Shown here in pieces: positions 1-13,305 of a DNA stretch of 64,000 nucleotides (positions within the stretch are counted from its first letter, which is position 1; each line of letters opens with the position of its first letter). The stretch is from Psettodes erumei (lineage: Eukaryota; Chordata; Actinopteri; Pleuronectiformes; Psettodidae). Below the pieces are notes generated by a model. It was not told the DNA's origin and did not search any database. It saw only the letters and a program-made list of their open reading frames with translations. The DNA lies in contig JAFBJZ010000656.1 in NCBI GenBank assembly GCA_016785225.1, forward strand, positions 329,001 to 393,000, written 5' to 3'. The position numbers and the translations under genes were made by a program.

Positions 1-3000
1 GAGTGCTTTGCAGGTGTGTCTGGCCCACCCAGAGCTTCAGAACGAGTTCTTTTGCCAGCTCATCAAGCAGACCCGCAGGAGGCAGCCACAAGGCCACGCA
101 GGACCCCTGCAGGTTTGCATTCTCACCACACAGCGTCAGCATTCACTCAGGTTTTTTTTGTTTGTTTTTTTTTCACCGGAAACACACTTGACATTTGAAA
201 CAGGAAGTACAGAGTGAGGAGAAAAGCATAGAAACGTCACAGTTACACTATGTAAACTGATACCACACCTGCTTGAAAAAAAAAACAAGATCAATTCTTT
301 CATTTCTGCCTTTTTCAGTCTATGTTGCTTTTCATAAGTAGTTGCTTCACCTTGGAGAGCTTTTGCCCAACACAAGGCCCTCAGACACTTTCAGAAAAAA
401 GATTTAATTCAATACTAGATACTTTTTGTCGACCAGTGAGACCAGCAGTCATATCACCAACAGAGGGCAGCAGCTGGAGTTGTTTACTACCTGCCCATCT
501 CGAAACAGAAGTAAAATTCCAAAGTATCATGTCTCAGTCACGCACCAGATCAAGAGACAACAGAATGAGTCATAACAAAATTCACAAGCTGCTTTGTGAT
601 ACTGTGCATAAATGGACTCATTATGCAACCAGGAAAAGCTGCATGCTGCTTCTCTGTGTCATATGTGCGACAGTCATCTCATTGGGTGACACTGTGTTTG
701 TGCCTGTCATTCTTCAGGGCTGGCAGTTTCTAGCCTTGTGTGTGGGACTGTTTCTGCCTCAGCATCCTTTCCTCTGGCTGCTCCAGGTTCACCTCAAAAG
801 ACACGGAGACTCCAGGTGACAGAAAAAAATGCTCTGAGCCACTGACATAAAGAACTGAACAAGAGAAATGGACTATGGAACAAACATAACTTCAAGTCTT
901 CAATCTCCAGGAGTTTTTTTTTCTTCATACAAGTCTGCCATAACAGATCCATTTATTTAGATCCATATTATGATTGTGTTTCTGTCATTATCATAAATTT
1001 GGCATGATTCAATAAATAGAGGTCTACACTCTTTTAAAACTCTTACATACTGGCTACTGACAAGCCTGACATACTGTACTTTGGTTATACTGATATGCAA
1101 AAAGTAAACCATGCTTGTTACCCTTGTAAACCAGATATCACTGGTAAAATAAAAGTTATTCCACAGACTCAGTGATTTTAAGACAAAACAAGCAAAGAGG
1201 CAGCTAAAGGAAGGGAACAGGTTAAATGAAACATGGATGTGGTTTAAACCCACAAATATAAAGAGGGCTGTGACAGAAATAACCACTATCAGATTAACCA
1301 GTCAGCAAGCACAGACAAGCAAAGAGAATACCTGACAGACAAACAACCGCCCTGACTGCCAGGCTGTTCAGGCTGTTGTTGTCTCTTTCCCCGTCCAAAT
1401 CGCCCTCACAGGATTGGTGCGCCTGACCGGGATGGTCAGCCACACCTTGATGTTCCAACTGGGTGCAGGGGCTCAGACATTCTAATTCACATAACCAGAA
1501 AAACACTACAGAAAAAGATTATATATTCAAACAGGAGAGTGTAGAATTATTCTCTGCATGACTATGCTGGAGGGGAGATCAACTGAAACTCAGTTTGGTT
1601 TTGTATTTGTATTGTTCATTGCGTACTGACACAGTGGATATTGGTGTACTTTAAATCTGCATCCAATAGGGATGTGCTCCACTGTTTTTACACAAAAAGG
1701 TCAGTTTATGTACAGAGCCCTATTAAGTGGGTGAAAACACTTTAGAGGACCCCTGTTAAATGAAAAGTTAGAATGTGGTTTTGTGTCTTGAGCTATGCTA
1801 GGGACTAGCTAACCTGAGGTAACTTTCCATGATGTACATGCCACTTATGCATCACCATCACTGTCTCCCTATTGCTTTCAGAACTGAGGTGGGTAAGTAC
1901 GCTATCTACTGCCAGCGGTCCATGGAGCGGACCCAGCAGAAGGGTGAGAGGCAGGCCAGGCCATCCCGCATGGAAATCCTCTCCATCCTGCTCAGGAATC
2001 CCTATCATCACTCGCTGCCATTCAGCGTCCCCGTTCACTTCCTCAACAACACCTACCAGGTAATGAAAACGCATCACATAAAGACGGCTCACGATGACAA
2101 CTGAGTCAAGTCTGTCATTATCACAAGAACCATGATTGATGCAACACTGGCACGTTAGCATTGTTACTGCATGTTAGTATGCCGATATAGCTCAAAACAC
2201 AACTGTGCCTCAAGTAAAGCCTCATAGAGCTGACAGCATGACTGAGTTCTGGTCTTTGATTCATGTAAGTGTATTTGTGAGTGTAAATGAGTCCTACTGA
2301 GACGAAACCAGAAGCAGCAACAAAAAATTAAATCAGCATGGCCAGCAGTTTCCATGCTATGACACTATCCCTTCTGATGCTGGCAACAAGTTTTTAAGCA
2401 CTTCATTGCCAGACCAGGTGAACCACATTGATACCTGGGTGGAGCTACAGAGAAGACAGGAGGGGAAAAGGGTCAAACAGCACCAGGAATACATACAGTC
2501 ATAACAATCAGTCTGCATTAGTCTGCACGTACTGCATGTGCTACTTGATATACTGGAAAAAATCATTTGGAAGTTGGGAATTTCATGTGAACACCATCCT
2601 GAAATGAAATGAATGGGGTTTTTTCCACATTTCGGGTTTTAATTCCTTTTCCACAGGTGGTGAGTTTCGATGCTTCAACCACAGTTGACGAGTTCCAGTG
2701 TCGCCTCAACCAGGACAGCGGCATGAGAAAAACCGGGCTCTCCGGTTTCAGCTTGTACACCGATGATCCCACTGGACGAGAGCTGGAACATTGCTTGCAA
2801 GGAAGCATCAAGGTGCATCTTTGTGCATGTTGGTCCCTTTTCAAATGGGGAGTGTTTCGTCCTTCGTAGCACACCATAAATCTATCCTCTTTGTATCTTC
2901 TGCAGATCTGTGACATTATTTCCAAGTGGGAGCAGGCCTGTAAGGAGCAGCACACTGGCAAGTCTGAAAACACCAGGACAGTACGCCTCACTTACAGGAA

Positions 3001-5707
3001 CAGGTAGGGGAGACCACAGCCAGTTAAACTGAAGGAACAAATGAATGTAGTATATGTAGTATGACACTGATTTACTTTCTGGATTACAAGGATCTTGCAA
3101 CTAGTTTTTTTCAAAACACTTGAAAACTTTATTCTTCTCCATGTTTTTGTTATTCTTTTATCATCTCTATCTTTCCTCTTTCCTTTCCCAGACTGTACTT
3201 CTCTCTCCAGGTCAGGGGGGAGTCAGAGAGGGAGAGGCTGCTGCTGGCGTATCAGACCAATGAAGCCATCGTGGCAGGACACTTTCCTGTCAACAAGGAA
3301 CTGGCTATGGAAATGGCCGCCCTGCTGGCCCAGGTCTGGAAGATAACTGATTTTTTTTGTTTGTTTGTTTTCAATTACTTCTTACTTTTATTACAATTAC
3401 TTCCTACTCATCATGTAAATTGAATATTGTATATAATCGGTTTTAATGGATGAAGCTGCTGGTTTCAGGAAAAAACAATCCATGCATTGTTGTTTGATAA
3501 ACCACATCCTACCTTAAAAAAACAATAGAATAGAAAATTCACACCTTTGTGTTTGTGTTCAGGTGGAGTTTGGGGACTTTGAGCGTCCGTTCTCTGCTCC
3601 TGGATCAGCCCAGACAAAGTCTAACCAAATCCTGAAACAGGTTCTGGAAAGATTTTACCCGAAACACTACCGCAGAACCACATCTGAGGAGCAGCTCAGG
3701 TACCAGAACACACTGAAAACAGGCTGGGATTCAGTCTGCACACATTTCTTAAACACTTGTGTGCATAGCTTTTATTCACTTCACAGACTCATTCAGTTTC
3801 AGCACATTTAGTTTGAAATAAAATAATTGATACTGCATTAATGTGCCAAGTCTCAGCACAGCAAACTGATCTAACAGGAAAACAGTAAAGTATAAATCAA
3901 ACATGAGAACAGATCAAACCAATCTGTCCTCAGTTCCCCCAAGTTGTCAAAGAAACCCGAAATTACATGTATCAGTGCATTATAGATTTTGCTATCACCC
4001 TCCCCCCTCTCAGGCAGCTGCTGCAGCGTCTGTCTGCTCGCTGGGCCTCACTCAGAGGTCGAAGTTCATCCGAGTGCGTCAGGATCTACCTGACTGTTGC
4101 CAGGAAGTGGCCTTTCTTTGGCGCCAAACTATTTGAAGCAGAGGTAAGTGTGTCTGGTGTGTGTGTGTATATGTAAACTGTAATCTACTGCAAATTAAAG
4201 TTATCTTATCATCAGCCCAGATATTTTCAATGTTGCAGAGTATTGCAAATTATTGTTTGCGCTTCAATTAAAAGCATGATACAGTGTTAAATAAATAAAC
4301 ATAGAAACTAAATAAACTCATGATTTACACAAAGGAAGGGAAACCTCTGCATAGTGTTGGTGTTTGTAATATTTCATCCACTCCAGTCTTAACATGAGCC
4401 GGTAACATCCCCTGATATTCCCCCACACTGTATCATATTTTATGAGAATGAATTAGGAATTGATCTCACTGCCTGTTTCACTCTATGGTTTCAGACTGTT
4501 ACTCGCTCTCCAGAGCAGGGTGTGCGTGTCTGGCTGGCTGTGCATGAAGACGGTGTCAGTGTTCTGGAGCACAACTCTATCGTAAGCATCAGATATAGCA
4601 CAAGCCCTGACATTCCCTGTTAACGTCAGTGGGAACAGAGATGATAATGTGAAGTATTTGGATGCTGAGGCAATAAGCACATATCAAGGAAGCTGGATTT
4701 TTCCTAAAATCAAGACAATACAAAACAGTATGACAAGCTGATGATATGGAAAGTTAATTCTCCAAAGCAGACAAATGAAACTTGCTGCCACTTGCTCACA
4801 AAGACTACAATTGAGGTCACATAATAACATGTAAACAAGAATGAATTGGGCAGGGACAGTTGTATGTGCTTTTATGTGGCTGTTAAGAACTCTGTGCATC
4901 CGTTTGTTCAGAAACTGCTGGTGTCCCATACCTACAAGAACCTGATGACGTTTGGAGGCTGCAAACAGGACTTCATGCTGGTGGTGGGCCAGAGCATGGG
5001 CACCACCGCTGGCAAAGACAAACCAACAGAGAAGCATCTGTTTGCTATGGAAACCTCCAAGGTCAGTAAGAAATCTACTCCTGCATTAGGTTTTACACCC
5101 CTAAAAATTACACTTTGCCAAAGAACATAAAAAGAGGCCTGATGGATGTTAGCAGCACATTCTTTGGTCAGATTGAACCTAAATGCAAATGGATCAGATG
5201 TGATGCGTGATGCAGCATGCTGGTGTGGACCTGATCAAAACCACCACTGTGACTGCATAGTGCTGACTGTGAAACATGGAGGTCTGTTGATGAGGGTCTG
5301 TATGAGTGTAAAAGGTGGAGTGGGAAGTTTGTAAACCCAAATTCTGAATGAAAAGATGAATGGAAAAATGACGACGATCCTAAACACACTGTTTCTTGCG
5401 AATGACGCAAGAATTTGTAAAGGACAGTTTATATCCAACCATAATAAAGGTTTGTAGGGGGATTTAAAGTCACTCATACACATGGAAATAAACTCTGGCA
5501 TCCCTTTTGTTTGGTCAACAGGTAAGGGAAATCACCCTCCTCATCTCAAGTTACGTCAACAGTGCACACCAGCAGAAAGCCGCCGCCCACCACCTCTCTG
5601 CCCCTGCTCTGATGGTGGCCCAGCCCGTCAGCCTGAAGAGCAAAGAGCTAAGGAGCAAATCACCACCGGCGCTGGGACGCCCCAGCAAAGCCCCTACGCT
5701 GCTCTGA
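1..5707 (+). CDS. plekhh2: plekhh2-like MyTH4-FERM protein, C-terminal part (11 exons, 5' end outside window)
   Basis: Pleckstrin-homology/MyTH4/FERM adaptor, a cytoskeleton-membrane protein family; only the end of MyTH4 and the whole FERM region are here. Coding exons read as <1-112, 718-815, 1882-2059, 2657-2812, 2906-3003, 3192-3333, 3563-3699, 4014-4143, 4495-4581, 4912-5061 and 5522-5707, all with GT-AG borders and compatible phases. The first exon might instead start at 14 (tttgcag precedes it). MyTH4 peptides include HPELQNEFFCQLIKQTR and ALCVGLFLP. FERM peptides include SRMEILSILLRNPYHHSLPF, RIYLTVARKWPFFGAKLF and DKPTEKHLFAM; the protein ends KAPTLL. The FYPK, WLAVHEDG and HQQKAA/HHLSAPAL segments fit PLEKHH2 better than PLEKHH1 as I recall those families, and the neighbours are human 2p21 genes. 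The family is certain; the paralog call is less so. Confidence 0.85.
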
Positions 5708-7200
5708 CGACTCCACAAATCCTGACCTCTCAGAAACACTCACTTTGCAGCTGCAGCAGGGCTGCTGCAATTGTCACATGGCCCATCTTTCTTATCTGTC
5801 AAATCTTGGATAGTTGTCTCACCCTTAATTTCTGGTATGTGGAATGGTAAGTTCTCTGCTTTCTTCAAGAGACAAATACTATGTCACTAAATCATTACAG
5901 CTTCATCCAGATGAGGTTGTAAAAAACATTTGCCTCCCCTCTGTTTTGAGCTTCATTTCATCACAGACCATCGGAGGTTGCAGCAGTTCACTGACATCCT
6001 TGTACAGGATTACTGGGAGCTGATGTCCTCTACTTTTTAAGTAGTTAACCTTGAGAACGGTTACTTTGTGCCTTTCTCAGAGAACACCTCATGAGATATA
6101 AGCTTAAACTGAAGCTTTGAGATTTATACTGAAGTGTGTCAAGGAACAAATTAGAAGCTTTGGTTCACATTCACCAGGGACATTATTTTTGTCTCCCTGA
6201 TGAGAGCGTTGCTTTCATACTGTGACCCCAGATAGAAAGGTCAACATCACTTATTTGAATTCTGCCCTTCAAAAAATAATGCACATTCATTCACAACACA
6301 GAAGAGATGATGAGGCTCTATGAAGAAATAATTTCAAGAGTATTTCTGTTTCTTTTTTATGTTCTTCTGTAGGACACAGTAACTCTACCAGGAACTAAAA
6401 CTCCTACAGTGTAAGATATTGTATAATGAAGGACATTGAACAATATACTGAATGCAGGGGGCAATGAAGAGGGAAGCAGCTGCAGCTAAAGAAAACAGTT
6501 CAAAAAGTTCCCAAAAGAACTGCAGTGAAAAGCTAAGTGCTCTGGGTGTCCTGTGGACAATGCAACAGATGTGATAGATGTAGCATGGACGAGTTGTGTG
6601 GAGAGAAACTGAACCCTGTAAGAGGAAATGTGTTTGAACCCTGTGTGCTCTTAGTTACTGAACAGCCAGGAGAGCTGTGAAACTTTAATCGTGTACAAAT
6701 ACTTCAAGCCCCTCTGGCAGAGTGAATGACCAGAATCGAGCACGCCGCCTCTGCATCATTTGGGGAAGTTAGGGTCACGGGAAGAGAACTCAAACCTGCA
6801 TTGATTGCAGTGATTTAGAGGAAGATGGTGAAGTGGATGTGAACATTTCTGCGAATAGGCTGATGAAAATGTACAGTGGTTGCTAAAGAGGTCAAAGAGA
6901 ACTAGTATGTTCTGTTTGTTCCCTGGCATGACACAGAATATGACGGTATTTTAATGAAGCGACAGGATCAGATATAGTGACCCAGAAAGGTAAACTGGAA
7001 GAAGAGGACATTTTTTGTTTAAGGTACTGTTAAAAAATGATTTTTCCCCTCCCAGGACTGTCCTGTTTATACCCTTAAACAGAGACAGCTGTCAGGTATT
7101 ATATTTATTTGTCATATGAAATACATTGTATTTAAATCATCCTTGGAATAAATGTTATAATTATTGTGTAAGTGTAATGCTTGAATAAACTTAATTACAG
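5708..7200 (+). other. plekhh2: plekhh2 3' UTR
   Basis: About 1.5 kb of AT-rich non-coding sequence after the TGA at 5705-5707. No convincing ORF with coding character lies in it. It contains two AATAAA polyadenylation signals at 7147-7152 and 7184-7189, the likely transcript end. The extent is inferred from these signals only. Confidence 0.6.
7147..7189 (+). promoter_or_regulatory. Paired polyadenylation signals of plekhh2
   Basis: Two AATAAA hexamers 37 bp apart, about 1.45 kb after the plekhh2 stop codon and before the convergent epcam gene. They are the first strong signals after the stop. Confidence 0.55.
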
Positions 7201-7204
7201 CAAG

Positions 7205-8770
7205 CAAGTTTCCAGACTATGTGCTTTTTTATTCTTTCAGATAATAAACCATGCCCTCTGGAGAGCTCTTGAAATCCATAGAAACCATAACACTTCACAA
7301 TTCCTCTGCTGCTCCCTCCCACAAAAGTGACGTTCAGCCTTCTCACTGGTGCAAACGCAGGAACACAAACAGGCAACTGCTGATACCTGCAACAGGTGCC
7401 TTGCAGCAATAAACACACCCTCATTCCAGTAGTCTTTCACAGTAGAGAGTGTGAGAGAGAGAGACAGAGGGTGAGGGGGTGGGGGAGGATATATGATACC
7501 TAACCCGCCTGATCTAGTTAGAGGCATACTTTTTTCCCCATGTCGCTAAGGAGACGAGGGGAGGGAGGGCTCATGGGTGAGAGAAACTGGGTGAGGCAAA
7601 ATGGCGCCGATCAGCAAATGATTAACGTTAATACTCTGGTGTCTCGCAATGTGCATCAACTGTAGGGATAGAGGAGAATCAAAGAGAGAAAGCCCATATT
7701 AACCATTACAAATCAAATGTGTGGCAGATATACACTTTCAAAATCAAGTAATCCTTAATTCTTTTTGTCACTGTGCTGTCTTTGTGAGACTCAACCTCCA
7801 GAGCACAGCCACACAAAGCACTGACCACCATGATCATGTTGTGACAGGTCACCCAAGGAATTCTTGCTCCTGCAGTTTCACCTGAGTTTCTCAACAGTGC
7901 GACACAACAACTCCTATTTCCAGTTCCGCAACAAATTTCCACATCTCACTCTGTCTCTTTGTCTAATTAGATGGTTTCTGCTGCTCCAGCTATGCCAGAC
8001 TTTGACTTTTCACCTCCTGCATTTTTGCTTTAAACCCCTTTAAAACTACAGCCTTTCTCAGTATCTATAGTGTACATACAGTATGTGTTGGTTTACGAGT
8101 GAGCCAGAACCAGACTGACAGGTTTTGCAGATACGTCTAAAAATGATGAACCAACTCCCTCCACGCTCAAAGGTGTTGTCATATAGCAAGGCAGTCTCTG
8201 CTAACCAGTATCAGCAAAACAAAAACACACATGCTGTAGTTTCAGCTGTTGTATGTTTGTATGTCACTATTTTCATGCAGGCTGACAATGACTAATCTGC
8301 AGGTGCCTTTTCTATCTGAATCATGTAACAATGACAATTTATGGTATTAAAAAAAATCAGACCCATGCAAAGCAAGGATTGGACTTTACAGTCAAGACAG
8401 GGCTGCCACACCCATTCAAGAACCCAACTGAGCAGGAAACCCTCACTGGATCTGCCCCATGTAAACCAAACTCTTATCCATCTTCATCAAAGCAGCCGTC
8501 TCACGCAGAAAACGTACATATAACACATACTATAATCATTAGATCACTCCAAGTGATTATGCTGACTTTAAATATCAGCGGAAGTGCACATTTTGGTGAT
8601 TTCATCAAGCACCCAGAACACGGAAGCTAGGGTCCACAGTGGCTTCCTGTAGCCCGTTCCCGTCCCCCATAGTCTACTGTACTTTTCCACTGAGATTCAA
8701 AATGGCAACAAGTGTACTGACAAACTATTCACAACAAAAAAAAGAAGCCTGCACCATATCAAGAGTCTTT
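7205..8770. other. Intergenic region between convergent plekhh2 and epcam
   Basis: No exon with credible splice borders was found. The stretch holds a GA-rich tract at about 7440-7490 and otherwise AT-rich unique-looking sequence. The short open frames here have no coding signature. Confidence 0.5.
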
Positions 8771-8781
8771 TAAAACATATT

Positions 8782-9145
8782 TTTATTAAAAACAAATCCA
8801 AACACACAAAGAAAGAAAGCAACTGTACAATCTAGGACATGGAATTTAAACCTTTGAAAAAGTTCTAAACATTAAAATGTGGCGTACGGCGAGCATATTT
8901 CAAAAAGCACTTTTTATGGCATATAGATTGGATGATTCATTAAGACTTTACACGATTTATAAATAAACAGCAGGACCGGTCGTGCCAACGATGACAACAC
9001 CAAGAAAGAGCAAGTTAATTGGTTCTTGACAATCTGCATTCCTCGAGTAAAACGGTGAAAATGGCACGCTCCCACTGCAAACCATGTCCATCCAAATGGT
9101 GATGTACTATGACGCTTCATTGACTCCCCTGCTGCAGTGAAGGCT
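8782..9145 (-). other. epcam: epcam 3' UTR with polyadenylation signal
   Basis: Sequence downstream (minus strand) of the epcam stop codon at 9146-9148. TTTATT at 8782-8787 reads as AATAAA on the minus strand and is the probable polyadenylation signal, giving a 3' UTR of about 360-380 nt. Confidence 0.6.
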
Positions 9146-11603
9146 TTACATGGACTGCATCTCGCTTTGCTACATTGGAAGAGTTGAAGAGTTGTTAACA
9201 GGCAGCAGTTCTGTCGTGCAACAAGTAACTTTTACGTAGACTGAATGAAAAGTTAAAAATTACAGGAACTTCGTCTCACCTGAGCTTTGTAACGCCGATT
9301 CTGTCGCTTTCTGGCAAAGAACTACACAAACAGAAACAAAATTAGGACTCAGTCCAATAACTCATCCAGAAATAAGTGACATAACATCTTAAAGATAATC
9401 AACACACAAACACATATAGGTAAACACATGCACTTACCAGGACCAGCAGGCCGGCAACCACTGCCAGCACCACCACCACGATGACGGCGATGATCCCGCC
9501 TGACAGGTGCCTCATAGTGAAAGTTGGGGGCACCTCATCTACATAGTACACCAGAACATTCTCAATCTCCAGTTTCTGGCCGCCCACATTGGGCTCAAAC
9601 TTCTTTTGGTCCGCGAACAGGGGCAGCACCTTCACCTGCCAGAGGAAAGAGGATGATGAGAAATGAGAAGGCCCATTAACAGTTCCCTCTTTATGCCTTC
9701 TATAAAACTAAAATAGAGTGTATGTTAAATATTTCCAGTGGGTTGTAAAAACGGCGTAAACATACATCTTTCTCCATGTAGTAGGCCATGTGGGCCAGGT
9801 CACTCTTGCGATCTCCCTTTGGCTTCTTCACATCCACCAAAATCATGCGGGCATCAGGGTCATACTGCACAATGACAGATAGGATGCTTTGTTAGTCAGT
9901 TTTATATGATGCTTTTCTGAAAATAAAATACATGTAGAAATGTGATAGTACTAAATGTGCCCCCCAGAAAATCAGTGTAACTCACCTGGATTTCCTTCAC
10001 CATGTCCTTTTTGAAGTTGTAACGGTTGTGAATGGCATCTGCAATGGCACTGGATTAAGGCAAGAAATTACCATTAGTCAAAGTTTAATCTTAACAACAT
10101 GGTTGTGCTTTTTATTAAATAAATATCTGGGGTGACAAAATATACTTACGTCTTCAATTGGTCAGCATTCACCGGTTTTGCCACGCCTTTGTGAGTCAAC
10201 TGAAGACGGACCCAGCTGCAGAAAAAAAAAAAAAAAGGTAAACATTTCAGGGTTCAAAAATTCACCCTGACACAAGCCCTCGAAACTGATGAGGAAGACA
10301 TCACTTACAAGGTCTCCACAAGTTCCTCGCACTTCATGCTCTTGTCTCCTTTGTCAGTGCGTCGCACACCAGCGCTGTTGACACACCAGCACTCCTCTGT
10401 GTTGTTGCACTGCTTGGCCTTGAATTTGCCATCCCTCTCACACTCCGGGTCGTAGATGCCGTCGTTGTCCACAAAGGCGGCCTCGTCCGGCTTTCCTCCG
10501 AACGAGCCGCGAGTGTTCTGGCCCGTTCTAGCTCTGTACATCTCAGCCTTCATCAAGAAGCACTTTGGGATCACTGGAGGTGGAAAAGAATAGCCGGTTG
10601 TGAGCAAGGGGGAGCAAAAGAATGTGCAACGGCTGCATGAAATTAAAGTTTGTGGGTCCCCACCACAACATGACCTACATGCACTGCAGTTGAGCGTTTG
10701 TTTCACATTGTCGTCAATCATGAGGTAGCAGGAACATGGAGGCCCATCACAGGTAGCCCACTTCATAGTGCTACATTGTGCGCCTAAGAAAAAGAACAAG
10801 GATTTGTCATTAAGACCAAATCAGTATGAACATTATTAATATTAAAACAAGAATTACATCAGCAATCCTTAACAAGAACACTTAGTACATATATCAAATA
10901 TCTAATGGCTTAATCTTAACATCGCAATGATTGTGTTTAACAATGTATCACATGGACTGGATTTGGTATTTATTCCAAAGAACCATCCAAAAATGGACCA
11001 ATGATAATGTAGTTCTTCAAAGGCTCAGTGTAAGACTGATCCATAAAAGAGGATTTATTGCACTGCGTTATATAGTCCTATAAACAAGGGGCTAAGTTCA
11101 GCAGGTATACCGAGCACCTGGGCGTTGGTTTCTCCAAACAGCCAAGTCCCCAAAGAGCGAGACAAACGCACCCAACCCCCACTCACCAACCAAACTACCT
11201 GCGTTCCGTTTCTACACAGCTTTTAATCCCATTTTTTAAACTAGGATCATCGATAAAGTCATTTTGCACGACGAAACTGTACACTGACGGCTACAAGAGT
11301 AATTAGAAACTAATTACAGCCGGTTCGAAAAAACTGGCACAAAGAGTTGTTAAATCAAAAACAGGAAGACTGAGTTGAAATATGAAATCGTGTATTTAAT
11401 ATTTTAACTGATTATTCTTGTTTTGCTACTGAAGCGCTGAAAGGCGTTCTTGAAATGTGGTTACAAGAGAGCCGCCTCGAGCCCAAAACTATTTCTCGCA
11501 AAACATTTCCGCTTAATAAAGTTCAATCATTCATCTACTTACAGCTTTGAGCAGAGGCTACCGCCGCAAAGGCAGCGAGGACGAGAGCAATCCAAATCTT
11601 CAT
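9146..11603 (-). CDS. epcam: Epithelial cell adhesion molecule (EpCAM), complete, 9 exons, 307 aa
   Basis: Homophilic epithelial adhesion and signalling glycoprotein of the basolateral membrane. Minus-strand coding exons in order: 11603-11543, 10783-10679, 10573-10309, 10215-10150, 10049-9986, 9864-9766, 9635-9438, 9321-9280, 9169-9146. They sum to 924 nt in consistent phase, 307 aa against 314 in human. The signal peptide begins MKIWIALVLAAFAAVASAQ. A Cys-rich N-terminal module follows, then a thyroglobulin type-1 domain with the CWCV core in exon 3, then the cysteine-poor domain. One transmembrane helix is preceded by SGGIIAVIVVVV and followed by a basic stop-transfer (FFARKRQNRRYK) and a short tail ending MQSM. 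Exon 2 uses the donor gtaggt at 10678, not the more 3' gtcatg, because only this keeps frame and yields the expected CSALIPKC. The start is the first Met of the signal peptide. It is convergent with plekhh2 and head-to-head with the giant EGF gene. Confidence 0.95.
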
Positions 11604-12084
11604 GATGAAATTAATAGAGGAAAAAAAACTACAAACGAATCGATGAATAAGTTTCCTTGTTGGCTTTCTGTCCGTCCGTCGTTCACAGGGGCCAAAGAAG
11701 AAGTAAAGAACACCGCCGGGGCGCACAGGGCTTCCTTTGTCTTCCCACAGGTGTAAAACAGGTGTGTCCTGGTCAAACCTGTTTGGAGAGAAACTCGAGC
11801 AGCGCGCGCACGCAAACGACTCAAAACAGCAGGAGCGCCGTCTAAGTTAAGTTACGATGTCCAGCAGATTATTATGAATATGTCCCTTGGGTTGTTCTTA
11901 TCGAACTGATACGGAGCGTCTTTCAGGTCAATTTATTTCAAACAAAACTCAAGTCTCATGACGTCGAGGAGGGTGCGGTAATTTGAGCGCACCTCTTTTC
12001 CTGTATAACCATATTCGGTGTCATCGTCATCGTCGCCGTAGTCAGTCCCCGCCCACTACCCGCCTTGTTGACATACTGTTTTTT

Positions 12085-12106
12085 TTTATTTATTTATTTA
12101 TTTATT
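12085..12106 (+). repeat. TTTA microsatellite
   Basis: About five uninterrupted TTTA units upstream of epcam. Confidence 0.8.
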
Positions 12107-13137
12107 GTAAAAAAAAAATAGCTCATAACTTCCCTGTAATACTTGTGGCGACAAAATACCCTTATAATGAAACCACTAGTGTCCTCATTTCCTTTAGTCA
12201 CATACAGCAGTACTCACAGGTTCTCCTACGAGCTTTTTTCTTATTGATGCAAATAGACCAAAAAGTTACAGGAAGTTTATAAAGATAGACAGATACAAAG
12301 GATGACTTACAAGTACGCACTTGCAAAACGGCAAAAGACTACTTGACAGACAAAAGGGAAACAAAAGCAAGAAGTATCTGAAATAATGTGTATGAAATTT
12401 AGTGAGTTAAAGAAGAACTGACCTTAACCTGGATTTATACCTTTGTTTTTCAAATGCTAAGGTCTTGTGTACTTTATTGTAGCATTTTAATTTGCCAGTA
12501 TATAGCACTTTAGACAGTTTACAGTCATCTATGTAATCATACTAATACATTCCTAATGAATTATATCATTGTAATATTCCTGGTATTTTACACTCCTCAC
12601 AAGAATACTGTATCAAATATGCACGTACACTCAAACCATTTAGCTGTGTCCAAAGAAGTGTTTATTCTTCATATTTTATTTCAGCATTTAAACTATCACA
12701 ATATTTGCATAAAATGCAGTGTATCAGCAAATAAGCTGAAATAGCTTACTTGGAATAAGATGAGAAACACTGTATTATGATGACATCACCAACTGTCTAA
12801 GCAGGTATCTAACATGACAGAAACCAGTGGTTGTGGAAACGTTTCTTCCAGGTACTGTGAGTCATACTCTGCTGGATGACATGGCTGAGTCACAGCCTCG
12901 AGTCTCATTGAGATGATCTGTCTGAGAAATACTCTCTGAAGCAGCGCATCCAGTTTCTTCAGCCTGATTCATTTGTTGATGCCATTAAGAAGTTAATTGG
13001 GCAACATGGGAAAGGACAAACAAGGCACCCACCAGAACATTAGTTTTAAAATGGACTACTTTAGTAAGAGAATATTATAGAGTGGTGCCTGAGGAAGGGC
13101 AGCGCTGCACCTATGCTCAAGCTAGTCTTTCACAGGG

Positions 13138-13305
13138 CTGGTAAAGACAAACGACAATTCAAACTCACAGTCACAACTGTGGACAATTTAGAATCACCAA
13201 TCAACCAAAGCTGCATGTCTCTGGTGCAGCAGGAAGCTGGAGTACCTGGAGAAATCTGAACATTCTTGCTGTGAGGCAACGGTGCAATCTACTGCTGATT
13301 TTGGG
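13138..13305 (+). repeat. Decayed dispersed repeat typical of fish genomes
   Basis: The succession of 'caatttagaatcaccaatca', 'gcatgtctctgg', 'gctggagtacctggaga' and 'ttcttgctgtgaggcaacgg' resembles a dispersed repeat seen very often in teleost assemblies. Family assignment is not possible from sequence alone, and the borders are approximate. Confidence 0.5.

Noticed and set aside
322..819. 165-codon plus-strand open frame
   Set aside because: Only 718-815 is a real plekhh2 exon; the upstream part is intron that happens to be open, and a clear acceptor at 716-717 marks the true border.
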